In this document: positions 11,592 through 23,239 of the stretch, in pieces | Layout of the letters: every line of letters starts with the position of its first letter | Position numbering within the stretch: the stretch's first letter is position 1 | Origin: Trileptium ribeirensis | Lineage: Eukaryota > Nematoda > Enoplea > Enoplida > Thoracostomopsidae | Direction: 5' to 3' | NCBI GenBank assembly: GCA_030248225.1 | Contig: JASANE010016063.1 | Location: forward strand, 1 to 64,000 | DNA length: 64,000 nt | The notes under the pieces: generated by a model | What the model was told of the DNA's origin: nothing | What the model saw: only the letters and a program-made list of their open reading frames with translations | Database searches by the model: none | Made by a program: the position numbers and the translations under genes

Positions 11592-12520
11592 AACAAAATT
11601 TTTCGAGTAGATGTGCGCATTATTTTGTGAGTCAGGAATGATGTGGCATATGTCAAATGTAAGACCGCAATGAACATTATATCTTATTAGCAATATTCGG
11701 ACTGTAAAAATGAGGTGACCGATAATACTATAAATAATCGGCACAACAGCAGTGGTAAGGTTCTGCTTACTTAATTCAGTTTGACTTCTTCTCAAATACC
11801 GCATAATTGTGATTAAAATTTCTCTTGACGCATAAAACTTCACCAGAGTAAAGAATTTTCGCGATTTTTAATTGGATGCAATAATGAAATGTAGTTGTGC
11901 GCACATAGCGATGTGTTTGTGCAGTTTCCATAATTTCCGACATAAATTCTTGCATAAAACCGATATGAATTTGAGACCTTTTGCTTATATCGCTTGGGGA
12001 TAGCCAAGTTTTACGTTGAAGTCTTGCCACAGACAAATGAAGACTACCTCTCATCATTCTTGACAGAGTCCATTCATCGAGAGTTACAACTTTGCTGTTA
12101 CCCATTTTTGACACAGCAGTAATAGTTTTCTAGCTATGCAGAGCCATATCTTAAAGAATATTCCTAAAAAGTTCAATTTTACAAACAAGTTTTGCTTATT
12201 TGGATGTACGACGTGAATTATAGCATTGTTTAAACTGATAAACAAGTTTTATTTGATTGCTTTAAAGCCATATTGCCTGTGTTATTGACCCAAAGCAAAA
12301 TTTGATAAATTTGGCGTCAAAAAAGTTAAATTTTGCCATTTTTTCAATACAGATGCATGTAGATGATTACAATATGTCTATAGGTTTACAATGTGCTGAA
12401 TAGTATAAAAGCAATTGTATTTGCGTTGTAATGCATCAAATAAGGCACGCGTCGAGGCCCAAAATCTAAAAAATCAATTTTTCAAATTTTAATTTTTCTT
12501 AAAATTTAAGACATATAAAT
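11592..12520. other. No recognised gene; one unassigned minus-strand frame
   Basis: A 112-codon open frame on the minus strand (11776-12114) has a mixed, coding-like composition (start region MGNSKVVTLDEWTLSRMM) but no motif I can name. A weak resemblance to the helix-turn-helix region of Tc1-like transposases cannot be substantiated. The remainder (12115-12520) is AT-rich without features. Confidence 0.25.
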
Positions 12521-13632
12521 TTCAATAGTTTTCGCCTTCCTGGGTGCAGAAATAAAGAGTTCTACTTGTTGATCTGTGAATAAAATCACTGTTGCGTTGT
12601 CATTAAAGTATTGTCGGTGTATAACTGCTGTTATAGTGTAATTTTAAATGACCCAGGAAGGTGACATTTCAACGAATAAATGACAACTAAGCGAACAGTA
12701 GCCACAATCGCCGGGTTTCTGGTCTAGTCTACTCGAGTAACTGTTATTTTCAATATTTTTCGCCTTTCTGGGTGCAGAAATAAAATTTCTACTTGATCTG
12801 GGAATAAAATCACTGTAGCGTTGTCATTAAAGTGTTGTCGGTGTATAACTACTGTTATAGTGTAATTTTAAATGACCCAGGAAGGTAACATTCCAACGAA
12901 TAAATGACAACTAAGCGAACAGTAGCCACAATCGCCGGGTCTACTCGAGTAACTGTTATTTTCAATATTTTTCGCCTTTCTGGGTGCAGAAATAAAAAGT
13001 ACTACTTGATCTGGGAATAAAATCACTGTAGCGTTGTCATTAAAGTGTTGTCGGTGTATAACTACTGTTATAGTGTAATTTTAAATGACCCAGGAAGGTA
13101 ACATTCCAACGAATTAATGACAACTAAGCGAACAGTAGCCACAATCGCCGGGTTTCTGGTCTAGTCTACTCGAGTAACTGTTATTTTCAATATTTTTCGC
13201 CTTTCTGGGTGCAGAAATAAAAAGTACTACTTGATCTGGGAATAAAATCACTGTAGCGTTGTCATTAAAGTATTGTCGGTGTATAACTGCTGTTATAGTG
13301 CAATTTTAAATGACCCAGGAAGGTGACATTTCAACGAATAAATGACAACTAAGCGAACAGTAGCCACAATCGCCGGGTTTCTGGTCTAGTCTACTCGAGT
13401 AACTGTTATTTTCAATATTTTTCGCCTTTCTGGGTGCAGAAATAAAAAGTACTACTTGATCTGGGAATAAAATCACTGTAGCGTTGTCATTAAAGTATTG
13501 TCGGTGTATAAGTGCTGTTACAGTGTAATTTTAAATGACCCAGGAAGGTGACATTTCAACGAATAAATGACAACTAAGCGAAGAGTAGCCACAATCGCCG
13601 GGTTTCTGGTCTAGTCTACTCGAGTAACTGAT
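12521..13632. repeat. ~225-bp satellite array, five copies
   Basis: Copies begin with TTTTCGCCTTTCTGGGTGCA at about 12533, 12771, 12973, 13199 and 13423. Spacings are 238, 202, 226 and 224 bases; the 202-base copy lacks the TTTCTGGTCTAGT segment. Each unit carries CCTTTCTGGGT and, about 110 bases on, ACCCAGGAAGG, which could pair as a long hairpin. Units end in CTACTCGAGTAACTG. Identity between central copies is very high, implying recent amplification. Confidence 0.95.
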
Positions 13633-14093
13633 ATCAATATAACAACAGATTACAAAACAATTTCCATTTTTTGATCGTAATCTTAATATATCAATATGTT
13701 ATCAAAATATGTTATCACACTTGCTTGTATTGATACGTATTTTGCTATCTATTCTTCTGTAGTGATTGCTATTTTCTGCGCAGTGAATACATAGTAGGTC
13801 AGAGCAAGAGAGGCCCAAAGACCGGACCGAAGTCAAGCTGAGGGTGGTGAGGTAATTTGTGCTGTCCTCGATATAATAAGGGTAAGCCTTAGCCCAGGTT
13901 CCTATTACATCAGCCTTACTAAGCCTAAAACAAGATGAGGGGCTGCCACGCCCCTCTCCCCCGAACCGCCCGTACTAAGTTGTTCATTTTTAAGGATGTA
14001 GCGTTTACGCCCCTTAGTTTGCCTTGGGCTGAAGAGAGGATAACCGATTTGCGATATATGTACACATTACACTATTACAAGCTTTAATATAAA
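13633..14093. other. Unclassified sequence with a GC-rich patch
   Basis: AT-rich flanks surround 13800-14050, which contains GAGGGGCTGCCACGCCCCTC (a hairpin) and GCCTTAGCCCAGG opposite CCTTGGGCTGAAG. It looks like a decayed inverted-repeat element, but its ends cannot be placed. Confidence 0.35.
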
Positions 14094-14375
14094 AGCGTGT
14101 TCACACACTCAAAGTTTTTGATCAAATTTTGATTATAATTTGAAAGCATCTTTTTTGAATTTTTGTTAAGTTGGAACGTGTGAAAACTATTCAAACTTTT
14201 CAGCCATATTCCTGTAGCCAATCATTAGCTAAATGTATTACCTGGAAAACTTGTAGCTCAAATTTTCATCTCATATTTTGACATATCGCAATTTTCTTTT
14301 AACAATAACCGTCAAATGTTGATCAAATTTTCAACTCAAATTTGGAGCTCAAAAACTCGCCTCAAAAGAGACAAA
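14094..14375. mobile_element. Decayed copy of the TTAA-flanked MITE family
   Basis: It starts AGCGTGTTCACACACTCAAA and contains TTTGATCAAATTTTGAT, ATTTGAAAGCATC and ATTTTGACATATCGCAATTT, all shared with the intact element at 17749-18076. The right terminus has lost a recognisable inverted repeat. It is non-coding. Confidence 0.65.
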
Positions 14376-15082
14376 ATTGCTTGTAAGATTGATTAGACTT
14401 ATTTGAATCAACATTGTTTTACGCTTTTGCCTTCGCTGTAAACTATCGATCGATTTCTAATAAGTGTACGGCACTTGCTGCAATCAGCCGATCGGTGGGC
14501 CAATTGGCTGACTGTATACACAACATAACAAATAATTGTATCTTTATAACATACCCTATCAAAACATACTCACTAATAAATAATATAATGCAATCTTAAA
14601 TTTAGAATTTATATTTCTGAATAAAAAGCAAAATTTCCAAAATTTGTATAGCTGGTCTATATTTTGCAATACATATATAATTTATATGTTTTTGCAAAAC
14701 AAAATAGTATGAAGACTCACATAGCAATTAAGCCAAACAAAATACATTCGCTTAAATTAGAGACTATTTCTTATCTAAAAGTAATTAGAAATATTTACAA
14801 AGTAATTATTCGTTGATAAGACAAAATACGTTTACTCCAAGTTTATCTGTTTTCCATTTTTCGGAAAACATTCGCATATTTTCATTTCTGAAAATAGGCC
14901 GCCACATTAGATTTTACTTCAACGAGACACTTTCCAACAAGCATAACATATACGTTTAGTTTATAATTATGCTTACCTTAAGTGCAACAATGCTGCTATT
15001 TTAAATATCACTGGCTTCAGCACCTTTCTTTATAACTATAACTATACCCATTTTTGCAAACCAGCACTTGGTTCATTAATTG
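14376..15082. other. No feature recognised
   Basis: AT-rich, unique-looking sequence. No gene, RNA or repeat signal was found. Confidence 0.5.
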
Positions 15083-15392
15083 GATTACAGAACCCAGTGT
15101 GATTACTAGAACCCCAAGTGTGATTACTAGAACCCCAAGTGTGATTACTAGAACCCCAAGTGTGATTACTACAACCTAAAGTGTGATTACTAGAACCTCA
15201 AGTGTGATTACTAGAACCCCAAGTGTGATTACTAGAACCCCAAGTGTGATTACTAGAACCCCAAGTGTGATTACTAGAACCCCAAGTGTGATTACTAGAA
15301 CCCCAAGTGTGATTACTAGAAGCCCAAGTGTGATTACTAGAACCCCAAGTGTGATTACTAGAACCCCAAGTCTGATTACTAGAACCCCAAGT
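15083..15392. repeat. 21-bp minisatellite, ~15 copies
   Basis: The unit is GTGATTACTAGAACCCCAAG plus T. Units are nearly identical, with diverged ones near 15160-15200 (ACAACCTAAA). Both strands stay open because 21 is a multiple of three. On the minus strand each unit reads GGGGTTCTAGTAATC, close to the RNA polymerase III B-box consensus, and the array directly abuts a tRNA-like segment at 15398-15436, suggesting it grew from the T-arm of a tRNA-like sequence. Confidence 0.95.
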
Positions 15393-15397
15393 CACTT

Positions 15398-15640
15398 GGA
15401 TTAGAGTCGCGTTTGCTAACCACTGAGCTACAACAACGTAGTACTCGGACCATTAAAGGCTCCTCACAACGCAAGCGAATAACAACACGCGTTCAAACAC
15501 ATATTGCGCCGCGAGCTGAGTTAATGCAATACTTCGTAGTGTTGCCGTAGAGCCACATAACCGATAGGGATATACGAGGGGTGTACTTGAATTTCATTCA
15601 TATGGAATTATATTGCGTTTCGGCATAAGGTTGTACAGGT
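15398..15640 (-). repeat. tRNA-like dispersed repeat, copy 1
   Basis: The minus strand of 15398-15436 reads GTTGTTGTAGCTCAGTGGTT followed by AGCAAACGCGACTCTAATCC, matching the D-arm and A-box of a tRNA. It is not a full tRNA gene because the 3' half merges with the 21-bp array. The neighbouring block (CTCCTCACAACGCAAGCG, ACACGCGTTCAAACACA) is shared with copies at about 17310-17400 and 30515-30600. In all three the tRNA-like part sits at the lower-coordinate side, antisense to the plus strand. Confidence 0.55.
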
Positions 15641-17234
15641 TATGTATATACTGAATGATGACGACCTAAATATACAATCTCAATGGACTTTAAAATGTAA
15701 CCTTACAGACCGCGTGATGGTAAAATTTTGCAAATCGAAAAAAAGTACGCGACAATGTAAATATTTAGTTATTACCGAATATTTGAGAATTAAACTATAG
15801 AATAAATCAGTGTACATTACTCGAGTTTAAATTTTTGCTTTCAATCCGCTTATATATAGTGTCAATACATTTATTTATTTATTTATCAAAAATTTATATT
15901 TTTATTTATTAATAAATATATGTAGACTTTATCGAGTTAAAATTTATCTTTTAATAGTTAAAAAATTTTACCTCACATTTAATATATAAATAAATATTAA
16001 TATAAATAAATATTAATATAAATATGTAAATACAAATATTTCTTTAATAATTTTTAGCATTTCTTTGCTAAGTTTTTGTGTTAAATTTATTAAATATTTT
16101 TGTGTATTAATATTTCTTTTTAAATTATATCAGTTATTTTTTGTATTTTGTTTATTTTATTAATAGTTTGATATGATTAAAAAAGAACGGTTTTATAAAA
16201 AATATTTGTTTTAGATTAGTCATATTAATATAAATTTATATATTTAGTTATTTTTATTTCTTTTTTATTTTACTTTTCACATTTAATTATAATTCTAATA
16301 TAATCTTTATCATAGCAACAACAATGATATTTATTTATTACATTATTTTATATTATTTAAATACTAAATTTATAATTTTTTATCACTATTTTTAAATTAT
16401 ATTTTTGTATTTTTTAAATTCCTATAACTATTTTAACGATGTGCTTACACACGATGTAATACGTTGGGAAAACATGCAAAATTTATCAGTTATAATTTGT
16501 CGCTATTACGCTGCGTTTAGTCGTCACCTTGTTAGTGCTAGGCATCATTGAATTGATCATTCTCCGCCCATCTTCTTGTGTCAACACACAAATGATTCCA
16601 AAATTCCATGGCGGTAGAAAACTGTTTTAAATATCGATGATGATTGTGACACCCATGGCCTGCTACAAACCATACAGGTGGGACTACTGGGAACATCGGT
16701 AGTTCCACTATATACAATACGAAAGAAAATTAGCTTAAATCAACGTTATAATTATTTGGAATAGCTAAATCTGAAATTAACAAAAATGGGAAAAGAATCT
16801 TAGAATCAAATCAAAACTATACTAAAAACATCTTTAGGCTACGAGTTAATCGCTATTTTTTTTACACATGTTTGCCTTATTCTATGAATATTTCGGGCAT
16901 GTGCAAAGAATTCAAGGAACAAAGTCAAAAACCTTTTGACAAAGTAGAACCTAATTTTACAGATTTCTAGGTTTAACGTTGAGCTTATTTATGACTATAT
17001 CAAAATACAGGTTGTTTGACGGAAGGTAATACCTTAGATGTCAGCCCAGCTCCGCACAATGTACGTAGTGTCTGAGTGCCGTTTTCTTGTGAGATCTGTA
17101 TATATAAAATTGTGATTATATCTTTTATGTGTGTGCAGCATCAATCAACAAACTACTAAATAACGTGATCCACATTAATCGTTTCCCATATGAATTATAG
17201 TGTACTTTGTTACAATGTTGAACAAAATTTTGCC
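15641..17234. other. AT-rich low-complexity region
   Basis: From about 15830 to 16440 the sequence is strongly AT-rich (TTTATTTATTTATCAAAAAT, AATATTAATATAAATA). The rest is unique-looking. I see no gene; short palindromic AT words here are expected by composition. Confidence 0.55.
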
Positions 17235-17420
17235 GTGACTGCTGGTTGAATCTAGATCGTTTTGGTTGAGAGAATTATACGTTAGCCACTACGGTATTTA
17301 AGAGTACTAGCTCCGTTCCTTAAAGAACCTCACAAAGCGAGTGAGTAAAAACACACGCGCAAACGCACGCCGCACGACAAACTCAATATCGCGTCACAAA
17401 GTCACTGTCACTCATTTGTA
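17235..17420 (-). repeat. tRNA-like dispersed repeat, copy 2
   Basis: The minus strand has CCGTAGTGGCTAACGTATAA (A-box-like) followed 30 bases on by AGATTCAACCAGC (B-box-like). The adjacent block AACCTCACAAAGCGAGTGAG and ACACGCGCAAACGCACG matches copies 1 and 3. It is diverged and unlikely to be transcribed as a tRNA. Confidence 0.5.
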
Positions 17421-17744
17421 ACTGTCACTCATTTGCCTGAAAGGGTTACGTATCCAACCTATATAAAATTAAATTATCCAATATTAATGCAGTAAATTGG
17501 AGTATCAAAAAAAGAAGGAATCAACTTATATAGGCTCGAAGATTTCTACGAAAACAAAAGATTATATTGTTCTCGATGCTTTGACATCAATTATGCTATA
17601 CGCGTAAGAAATTAGGAATCTAAACCATACATTATGCGTCTATATTTCCTAAAACTTAACTTACTCTAATATAAGTTGCGTTTTAATTTCACCACTATCT
17701 TCTAACTTACAATTGAAGGTCAATATTCATTTCATTTTAAATAC
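17421..17744. other. No feature recognised
   Basis: Unique-looking AT-rich sequence between a tRNA-like repeat and a MITE. A short direct duplication of GTCACTCATTTG occurs at about 17406-17436. Confidence 0.5.
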
Positions 17745-18080
17745 TTAAGGCGTGTTCACACACTAAAAATTCTTGCTCAAGTTTTGAGTTCAAAATTTGA
17801 GCTCAAAATTTGATCAAATTTTGATCAAAATTTGACGATGATTTTTAAATAAAAATTGCGATATTTCAAAATTTGATATCAAAATTTAAGGTCAAACTTT
17901 TTCAGGTAATACAACTGATCCATGATTGGCTTCAGGAATATTCATCAAAAGTTTGAGCTGTGTTCACACGTTCAAACTTGCAAAAATACAAAAAAGATGC
18001 TTTCAAATTTTGATCAAAATTTGAGCTCAAATTTTGATCAAAATTTGAGCAAAAAGTTTGAGCGTGTGAACACGCCTTAA
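17745..18080. mobile_element. 328-bp MITE flanked by TTAA
   Basis: GGCGTGTTCACACACT starts at 17749 and AGCGTGTGAACACGCC ends at 18076, giving near-perfect terminal inverted repeats. Both ends are flanked by TTAA (17745-17748 and 18077-18080), the target preference of piggyBac-type elements and of some other MITE families. The interior is made of overlapping TTTGATCAAAATTTGAGC words in both orientations and has no coding frame. It mobilises only if a matching transposase exists elsewhere. Confidence 0.9.
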
Positions 18081-18669
18081 CGATTACACAAATTAAAGAG
18101 AACACATTTAAATTCTTTTAGAAGCCTAAACCCACATCAAAAACCCCGTCTTAATCCCCGCACATATAATTTTCGATCGGAACAATTGGTACCCGAGAAA
18201 CATTGGACGGACAGCTTTTCGTTGCTTCTTTCAGCCCTAAAATTTTTAAAAACCCAACTGTTAATTCAAAAGAAGTCATTGTAACACAATCGCAACTTAT
18301 AATCGATGTAAGTAGATGTAAGTTAAATACTTTCCAAATATTCTTTTATTTTTATATTACGTCTAAAGCTTGCGCATAAACTGTATTATGCCATCTATAT
18401 ATCAATAATTCGTCTTATAAAAACTGTATTGCTTTGTAAAGTGTATTGAATTTCTATAATTTCACAGTTCTTTAAATTTATCCGAAAAGTTTTGCCATTT
18501 GCATTTCTACATTACAGTATTGACATATAACACGAGTTTACATAGTAGAGTATACAGCGATGTCATTGGCTTGTGCAAATTTACCCGCTCATGCCTGGAG
18601 ATGACATCAACGTGGATGCAACAACTGGGGAGGGATGGTGTTGCCTACACTGCTCTTTTCAAACTTACG
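18081..18669. other. No feature recognised
   Basis: AT-rich, unique-looking sequence with no supported gene or repeat. Confidence 0.5.
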
Positions 18670-18920
18670 CGTGTTCACATTGCATCACGTGCGTTCCGAT
18701 CCGACAGAGCATATACCATTTTTTTATGATTACAGTTGCATGATAGTATATGAAAAAATACTTCCACATGCACAGGGTATTCGGTCGGTGCACAATTTGA
18801 TCATATCGGATCGAATTGGCTGCCATGTGATCACGAATTGGGTGAGATGCGATGTGATCACAAATCGGTTGGAATGCTTTGTGACCAGAAATTGTATTGT
18901 ATTGGACGCAATGTAAACAC
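18670..18920. mobile_element. ~250-bp MITE related to the one in the palindrome
   Basis: GTGTTCACATTGC at the left and GCAATGTAAACAC at the right form terminal inverted repeats with one mismatch. The interior has GATCCGAC, GATCATATCGGATCGAATTG and GTGATCACAAATCGG, shared with the elements at 1919-2092 and 4632-4803. The short frames open across it on both strands are not genes. Confidence 0.7.
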
Positions 18921-19435
18921 ATCCTTACATGCAACACTATAAAAAATCATATGTATATATTAAAAATGGTTGAATTGAGTATTATATATTCGAGCATATA
19001 TGTAAATACATTTGTAAATTTATTAAGAAAAGAAAACGCCGTTTCAATATGTAACAATATCCTGGAATAAAATACTACAAAACAGTAGAGCAATTTATTT
19101 TAACTTGAATTAATAACAATATATCTTAAAATAAAAACGTGGCCCGACATTTCAAAACCAGCTATTAGCACACAAACAACACTAGCGGCCTTGTCGTACT
19201 ATTAATTATGGCCCACTTGACATAACGACGTCTGTCAAAATACATAGGCAGCTTGCTGGTGCGGGTTTTTAATTACGAGCATAAAACTGGGTCAACAAGT
19301 TTATACGCACACATTTGTCTAAAGGGACCCGGATTCAGTTTTAACCGTGTCACGACTTACCCAGATCCTACAAATATGACTTAGAAAACAGGGCTGACCG
19401 CCGCACAGGTGCGGTGGACGTCGATTATGGGCGTT
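18921..19435. other. No feature recognised
   Basis: AT-rich sequence, then a moderate-GC stretch (19140-19430) with GACCGCCGCACAGGTGCGGT, a short hairpin. No gene is supported. Confidence 0.45.
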
Positions 19436-19612
19436 GCCACGAGAGGTAATGGGGGGACGTATCCTTCCTCCAGTTTGATATTGGTGTCCCCAGTTCACAA
19501 CAACAAAATTTTGTTACCTACTATCGATAATCAGATCACATGTTGAGTTGAATCTCATAATGTGTGAGGGCCACCGAGTTGAAATTTTTTGGTGACGACT
19601 CTGTGATCAATC
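19436..19612 (-). repeat. Dispersed repeat family G, copy 1 (reverse orientation)
   Basis: The features CCTCCAGTTTGATATTGGTG, CACAACAACAAAATTTTGTT, ATCAGATCACATGTTGAGTT and AGTTGAAATTTTTTGGTGAC appear in the opposite order and strand to the copies at 20674-20835 and 30252-30412. It is non-coding and of unidentified class. Confidence 0.65.
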
Positions 19613-20673
19613 ATTATGTAAGTTGTATGATTAGAAATAGGTTTGGGAGACGGACATGAAGGTCTTCCCACAGAAATTTGCTACATAGATCGATCATGTA
19701 TATACGTACATTTAAATATATGTCTAGGATACGGACATGCAGTTCGACCCCTCCAGAAATCTACCAAGCATGCCAAGCATGCATGTACATACAAACGCCA
19801 TCGTAACTTGTATGGTAAACTTTATGTTTCAAGATTCCTAGATCGTTCGTCCACCGTGTTTTTTCGCGTCTTTGTCCTCGATGTGAATCAATTTTATAGT
19901 TCAAATTTAACAAAATCACAGCAGATATAATCGGTAAAGTGTTGGAACTAGCAAGAACAACAAAAACAGTAGCTTATTAACGAAAAGCATAGGTATTAGT
20001 AACTGGAAAATCAGTGTAAACTATTTTAGCATTAAGTGTTCAGACCATCATTAACGACATCGAAACTTAAGGAATGGCTTAACAGCCTTCGCTATACCTA
20101 TTTCAACCACAATATGCGGAGTTTGTAGGTATATGCATATTCAGTTGTTGAGGTTGATAGATTGATAACAAAAATTTACAGTGCAGACATATCGTATAAT
20201 ATAACATAAAAGCATCGTACAATAGTATATAACTAAGTCATACTCCTATAATCGACGATTTACGAAGTGTAGTTGCGATCAAAAACATATCCTCTGAGGA
20301 TGTCATATTGCCACGTTCATGGTTGTTTCGGCGTCCGTACCGACTAGCGTCAAGGTTTATTGGGAGTATATGTTACAGCGCTAAGATTGAAGATACTTGT
20401 TCAGGCTGCTCAGATACTTGGGGTAGTGAATAACCCCGAAAGATACCTTGTCGAGCAGTCCCAGACTTCCTTGAGGGACCGGCCAACGAGCGACCTTGTC
20501 ATAATATACAAATGTGTAACAGGGAGCATGTCTGAGTCTCAAAAATTTTCATAATTCACTCTTGGAATTAAGACATATGGCAGTTATATATCGTATAGAG
20601 TATTTTACGTTTGCTGAAATGTATTATTAAATTATTACTACAAGCATATTATATATTAGAATTGTACATAAAG
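19613..20673. other. No recognised gene
   Basis: An internally duplicated stretch at 19640-19790 (GACGGACATGAAGG / TACGGACATGCAGT, each about 15 bases before a CAGAAAT word) is the only structure seen. The rest is AT-rich and featureless. Confidence 0.45.
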
Positions 20674-20835
20674 CAGGGGTGTCACCAGAAAATTTCAACT
20701 GGTGAGATCCAACTCATTAACGAGTCCACTCAAGTGGTGATCTGATAGTTGAAAAATTTTGTTGCAGTTGTAAACTGAAGGGGAGATCACCAATATCAAT
20801 CTGGGGGCACGGTCCTCCAGTGTTCCCATGGCAAC
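20674..20835 (+). repeat. Dispersed repeat family G, copy 2
   Basis: It begins GGGGTGTCACCAGAAAATTT and contains CAACTGGTGAGATCCAACTC, GTGGTGATCTGATAGTTGAA, TTGCAGTTGTAAACTGAAGG and GGGGGCACGGTCCTCCAGTG. Order and spacing match copy 3 at 30252-30412. Confidence 0.7.
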
Positions 20836-20879
20836 GTCCCTGATTGAAAGTCCAACAATTTTACTACTGCTTCATAACA

Positions 20880-21030
20880 TAGGCGCACCACGTGGGGGTG
20901 AGGCGGGGGACCGGTGGTCCCCCAGTTATCGCAGTAATGGAGACCTCTTCAGTGAGGTCCCCTTCATTTGTAAAATATTGGCTGCTGACAGACCATTGGT
21001 CCCCCCATATTTACGAGGCGTGGTGCTCCA
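20880..21030. mobile_element. Possible ~150-bp inverted-repeat element
   Basis: GGCGCACCACG near the left and CGTGGTGCTCC near the right form an 11-base inverted repeat with one mismatch. The interior has internal hairpins (GGGGGACCGGTGGTCCCCC and GGAGACCTCTTCAGTGAGGT). A plus-strand open frame (20828-21409) starts before it and reads through, which I do not regard as a gene. Confidence 0.5.
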
Positions 21031-21389
21031 CTGCTCCATAAAGCGTTGTTATGGTAATTATCGTCATTTACAAAACATCTTATTTTTGCTGCTTGGAATC
21101 GAATGGATGTATATATACCAAGCACCAATTCGTTGTAGCGTTCATTACTACTGCATGGTTTGTGATAAAATAATAATAAATCCTAGTATGAACTGTCATA
21201 CTGTATGTAGTATCCATTATAGTAAGAATCTGTTGATAGATAGTATGATGTTGAATTATATTACATCATATCTATTGACCGATACGGTGACAGGATGTCT
21301 GACAAAGCATGATTTATGCGTGACTAAACTTAAGGTGACTCCGCCAACCATCCTATTCTGTTATTACCGATATCGAATCGCAAACCCTT

Positions 21390-21723
21390 GTTACGGAAAA
21401 CAGGCTTAATTTCATTCGGTTTTTCGCTAACCGAAAAATGGCAAAATCAAATCAAGTGCCAGAAATTAGACCTTGTGTTCGAACAGAATTTTGGAGATTT
21501 CAGTTTGCAGAAATTCTGTTCATTAATGTATTATCATTTAGATTTGGATTATACAGTGTTCGTGAACAAATTTAATGCAAAAGTGACGTCACAATCAAAT
21601 CGACAAATTCGGGTAATTTTACTTCAATTTTCGCGAACACAAAATTGATAGATTTCAATCGCTAGGGCTGTGTTCGCGAACAGTTTTACGTCGAATTTGA
21701 AATGCCAAATAGCGTTCCGTAAC
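21390..21723. mobile_element. Possible ~334-bp MITE
   Basis: GTTACGGAA at 21390-21398 and TTCCGTAAC at 21715-21723 form 9-base terminal inverted repeats. The interior has repeated TGTTCG-CGAACA words (TGTTCGCGAACAG near 21671) and no lasting coding frame. No clear target duplication is seen. Confidence 0.45.
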
Positions 21724-22224
21724 TAAATTTTACCCAAAAATACAAAATAAGATGGTTGCCGGGGTCATTTTAAGTTTAGTCGCGCATTATTTTTCTTTGC
21801 TAATAATCATACGTGTTTTTGTCATAAATATGGCCTTAACACCTTCGAGTTCCAATTGATATGTGTATCGTGCAATATTTGACAAACTCAAGTCAGCGCC
21901 AGAGATAGATCCCATGCTGAACGACTGAAAGCGGCGTACATAAATCACTGAGCTATGACAAATTCAGTTAACGAAACACACTGTGCCATGAACCCTTGTG
22001 AAAAGGTTAGTGGACATTTTCTAATTCGGAAAACTTACTCGTCGAGCTGAGCTGAAATGTACGAAAATTGACTCTATATTAAAAATTGGCGATTGTCAAA
22101 CTGCTGGCACAATAGAAAGACCAGAAAGTGTTTAGACAGCTAAATTTGCACCTAATGGCACAGGATCAACCTGAAGGTATTTCCTATTGTTTGGATGTAG
22201 TTTTTCAAATCAAAGGTTCTGTTT
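21724..22224. other. No feature recognised
   Basis: Unique-looking sequence with no coding, RNA or repeat signal that I can support. Confidence 0.45.
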
Positions 22225-22490
22225 CAAATCGCAGAACATCTTAATACATCAAAACAGAGCTGTAGCTGTCTAATTTCAGAGTCTTCATAAAAACGTCTCT
22301 TATAACACTATCCTATGTACGTCGCTATCTATCTACCATCTATTTTCAACCGGATCAATCCTCCGTCGATTTTCAGTACTCCAAAACAGTCAACAGTAAA
22401 TTCTGCATTTATCCGGAGAACATCCTAACGCGGCAAAGCAAAGCTATAGCTGTCTTGTGTCACAGTCTTCATCAGAACGTCTATGATCGA
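22225..22490. repeat. Diverged direct duplication, ~80 bp, two copies
   Basis: GCAGAACATCTTAATACATC with GAGCTGTAGCTGTCTAATTT and AGTCTTCATAAAAACGTCT (about 22230-22298) recurs as GGAGAACATCCTAACGCGGC, AAGCTATAGCTGTCTTGTGT and AGTCTTCATCAGAACGTCT (about 22417-22483). The spacing is about 187 bases and identity about 75%. Confidence 0.6.
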
Positions 22491-23239
22491 ACATTCTCGG
22501 AAATAACTGAATAAAATTAGGTTTTCAAATTCTAGAACACTCGTCATAACTAGAATAATTTGATGATAACGATCAATTATTATTATTATTAGAGCCTTTC
22601 TTGTCATAAAGTGTCTTTAAATCGGGCAGTAATCAATTAATCAATGTGGTCTAAACGATTATAGAAGCAGCAGTAGCGCCTTTTGTCGTCATCATCGACA
22701 TAGTTAGCATCATTAAGAAGAAGTCAAGTCCATTCAAAGAACCGTTTGAAGGCTTTGAATTTTAGCTAATCGCAGAGAACAATTTCAATTTTGCAGCCAA
22801 TTAACATTACTATCAGTTATCGGGTGCTGATTGTGGTACTAACGATAGGTGCTAATTTATTTTGTTATAAAATTTTGTTCTAATGATTATTGCACATGGT
22901 TACGGGTAATTCACAAACATATGTGCTTGAACTAGAAGTAATAACCTTGACGCTCCGAGCAGGAATGACCAACCCCAATGCCAAAGAGTACAAACCGGCT
23001 GGACCAGGAAAAATTCTTTAAAGTGTCGAGTTGACGGGCCAACCACGATTACCAACGGGCTCAAAAGTATTTTTAATATATATTGTAAGCTTCGATGAAT
23101 TTATTGGAATATTAGTCTTATCAATTAACCTCTAATTTACAAACATTTTTTGCAAATGTCTCTGGAAACAGCAACAACACGGTTCAGTAACGCGCAAAGC
23201 ATAATATCTATATAAACGTACATATGTGCTCAAAGGCGA
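22491..23239. other. No feature recognised
   Basis: AT-rich sequence including a short (ATT)n tract near 22577. No gene is supported. Confidence 0.5.

Noticed and set aside
11361..11843. 160-codon minus-strand gene
   Set aside because: Its central part is the translated 30-bp array; the flanking parts show no motif.
20828..21409. 193-codon plus-strand open frame
   Set aside because: It begins in dispersed repeat G, crosses a hairpin-rich inverted-repeat element, and has no recognisable motif; amino-acid composition is not protein-like.
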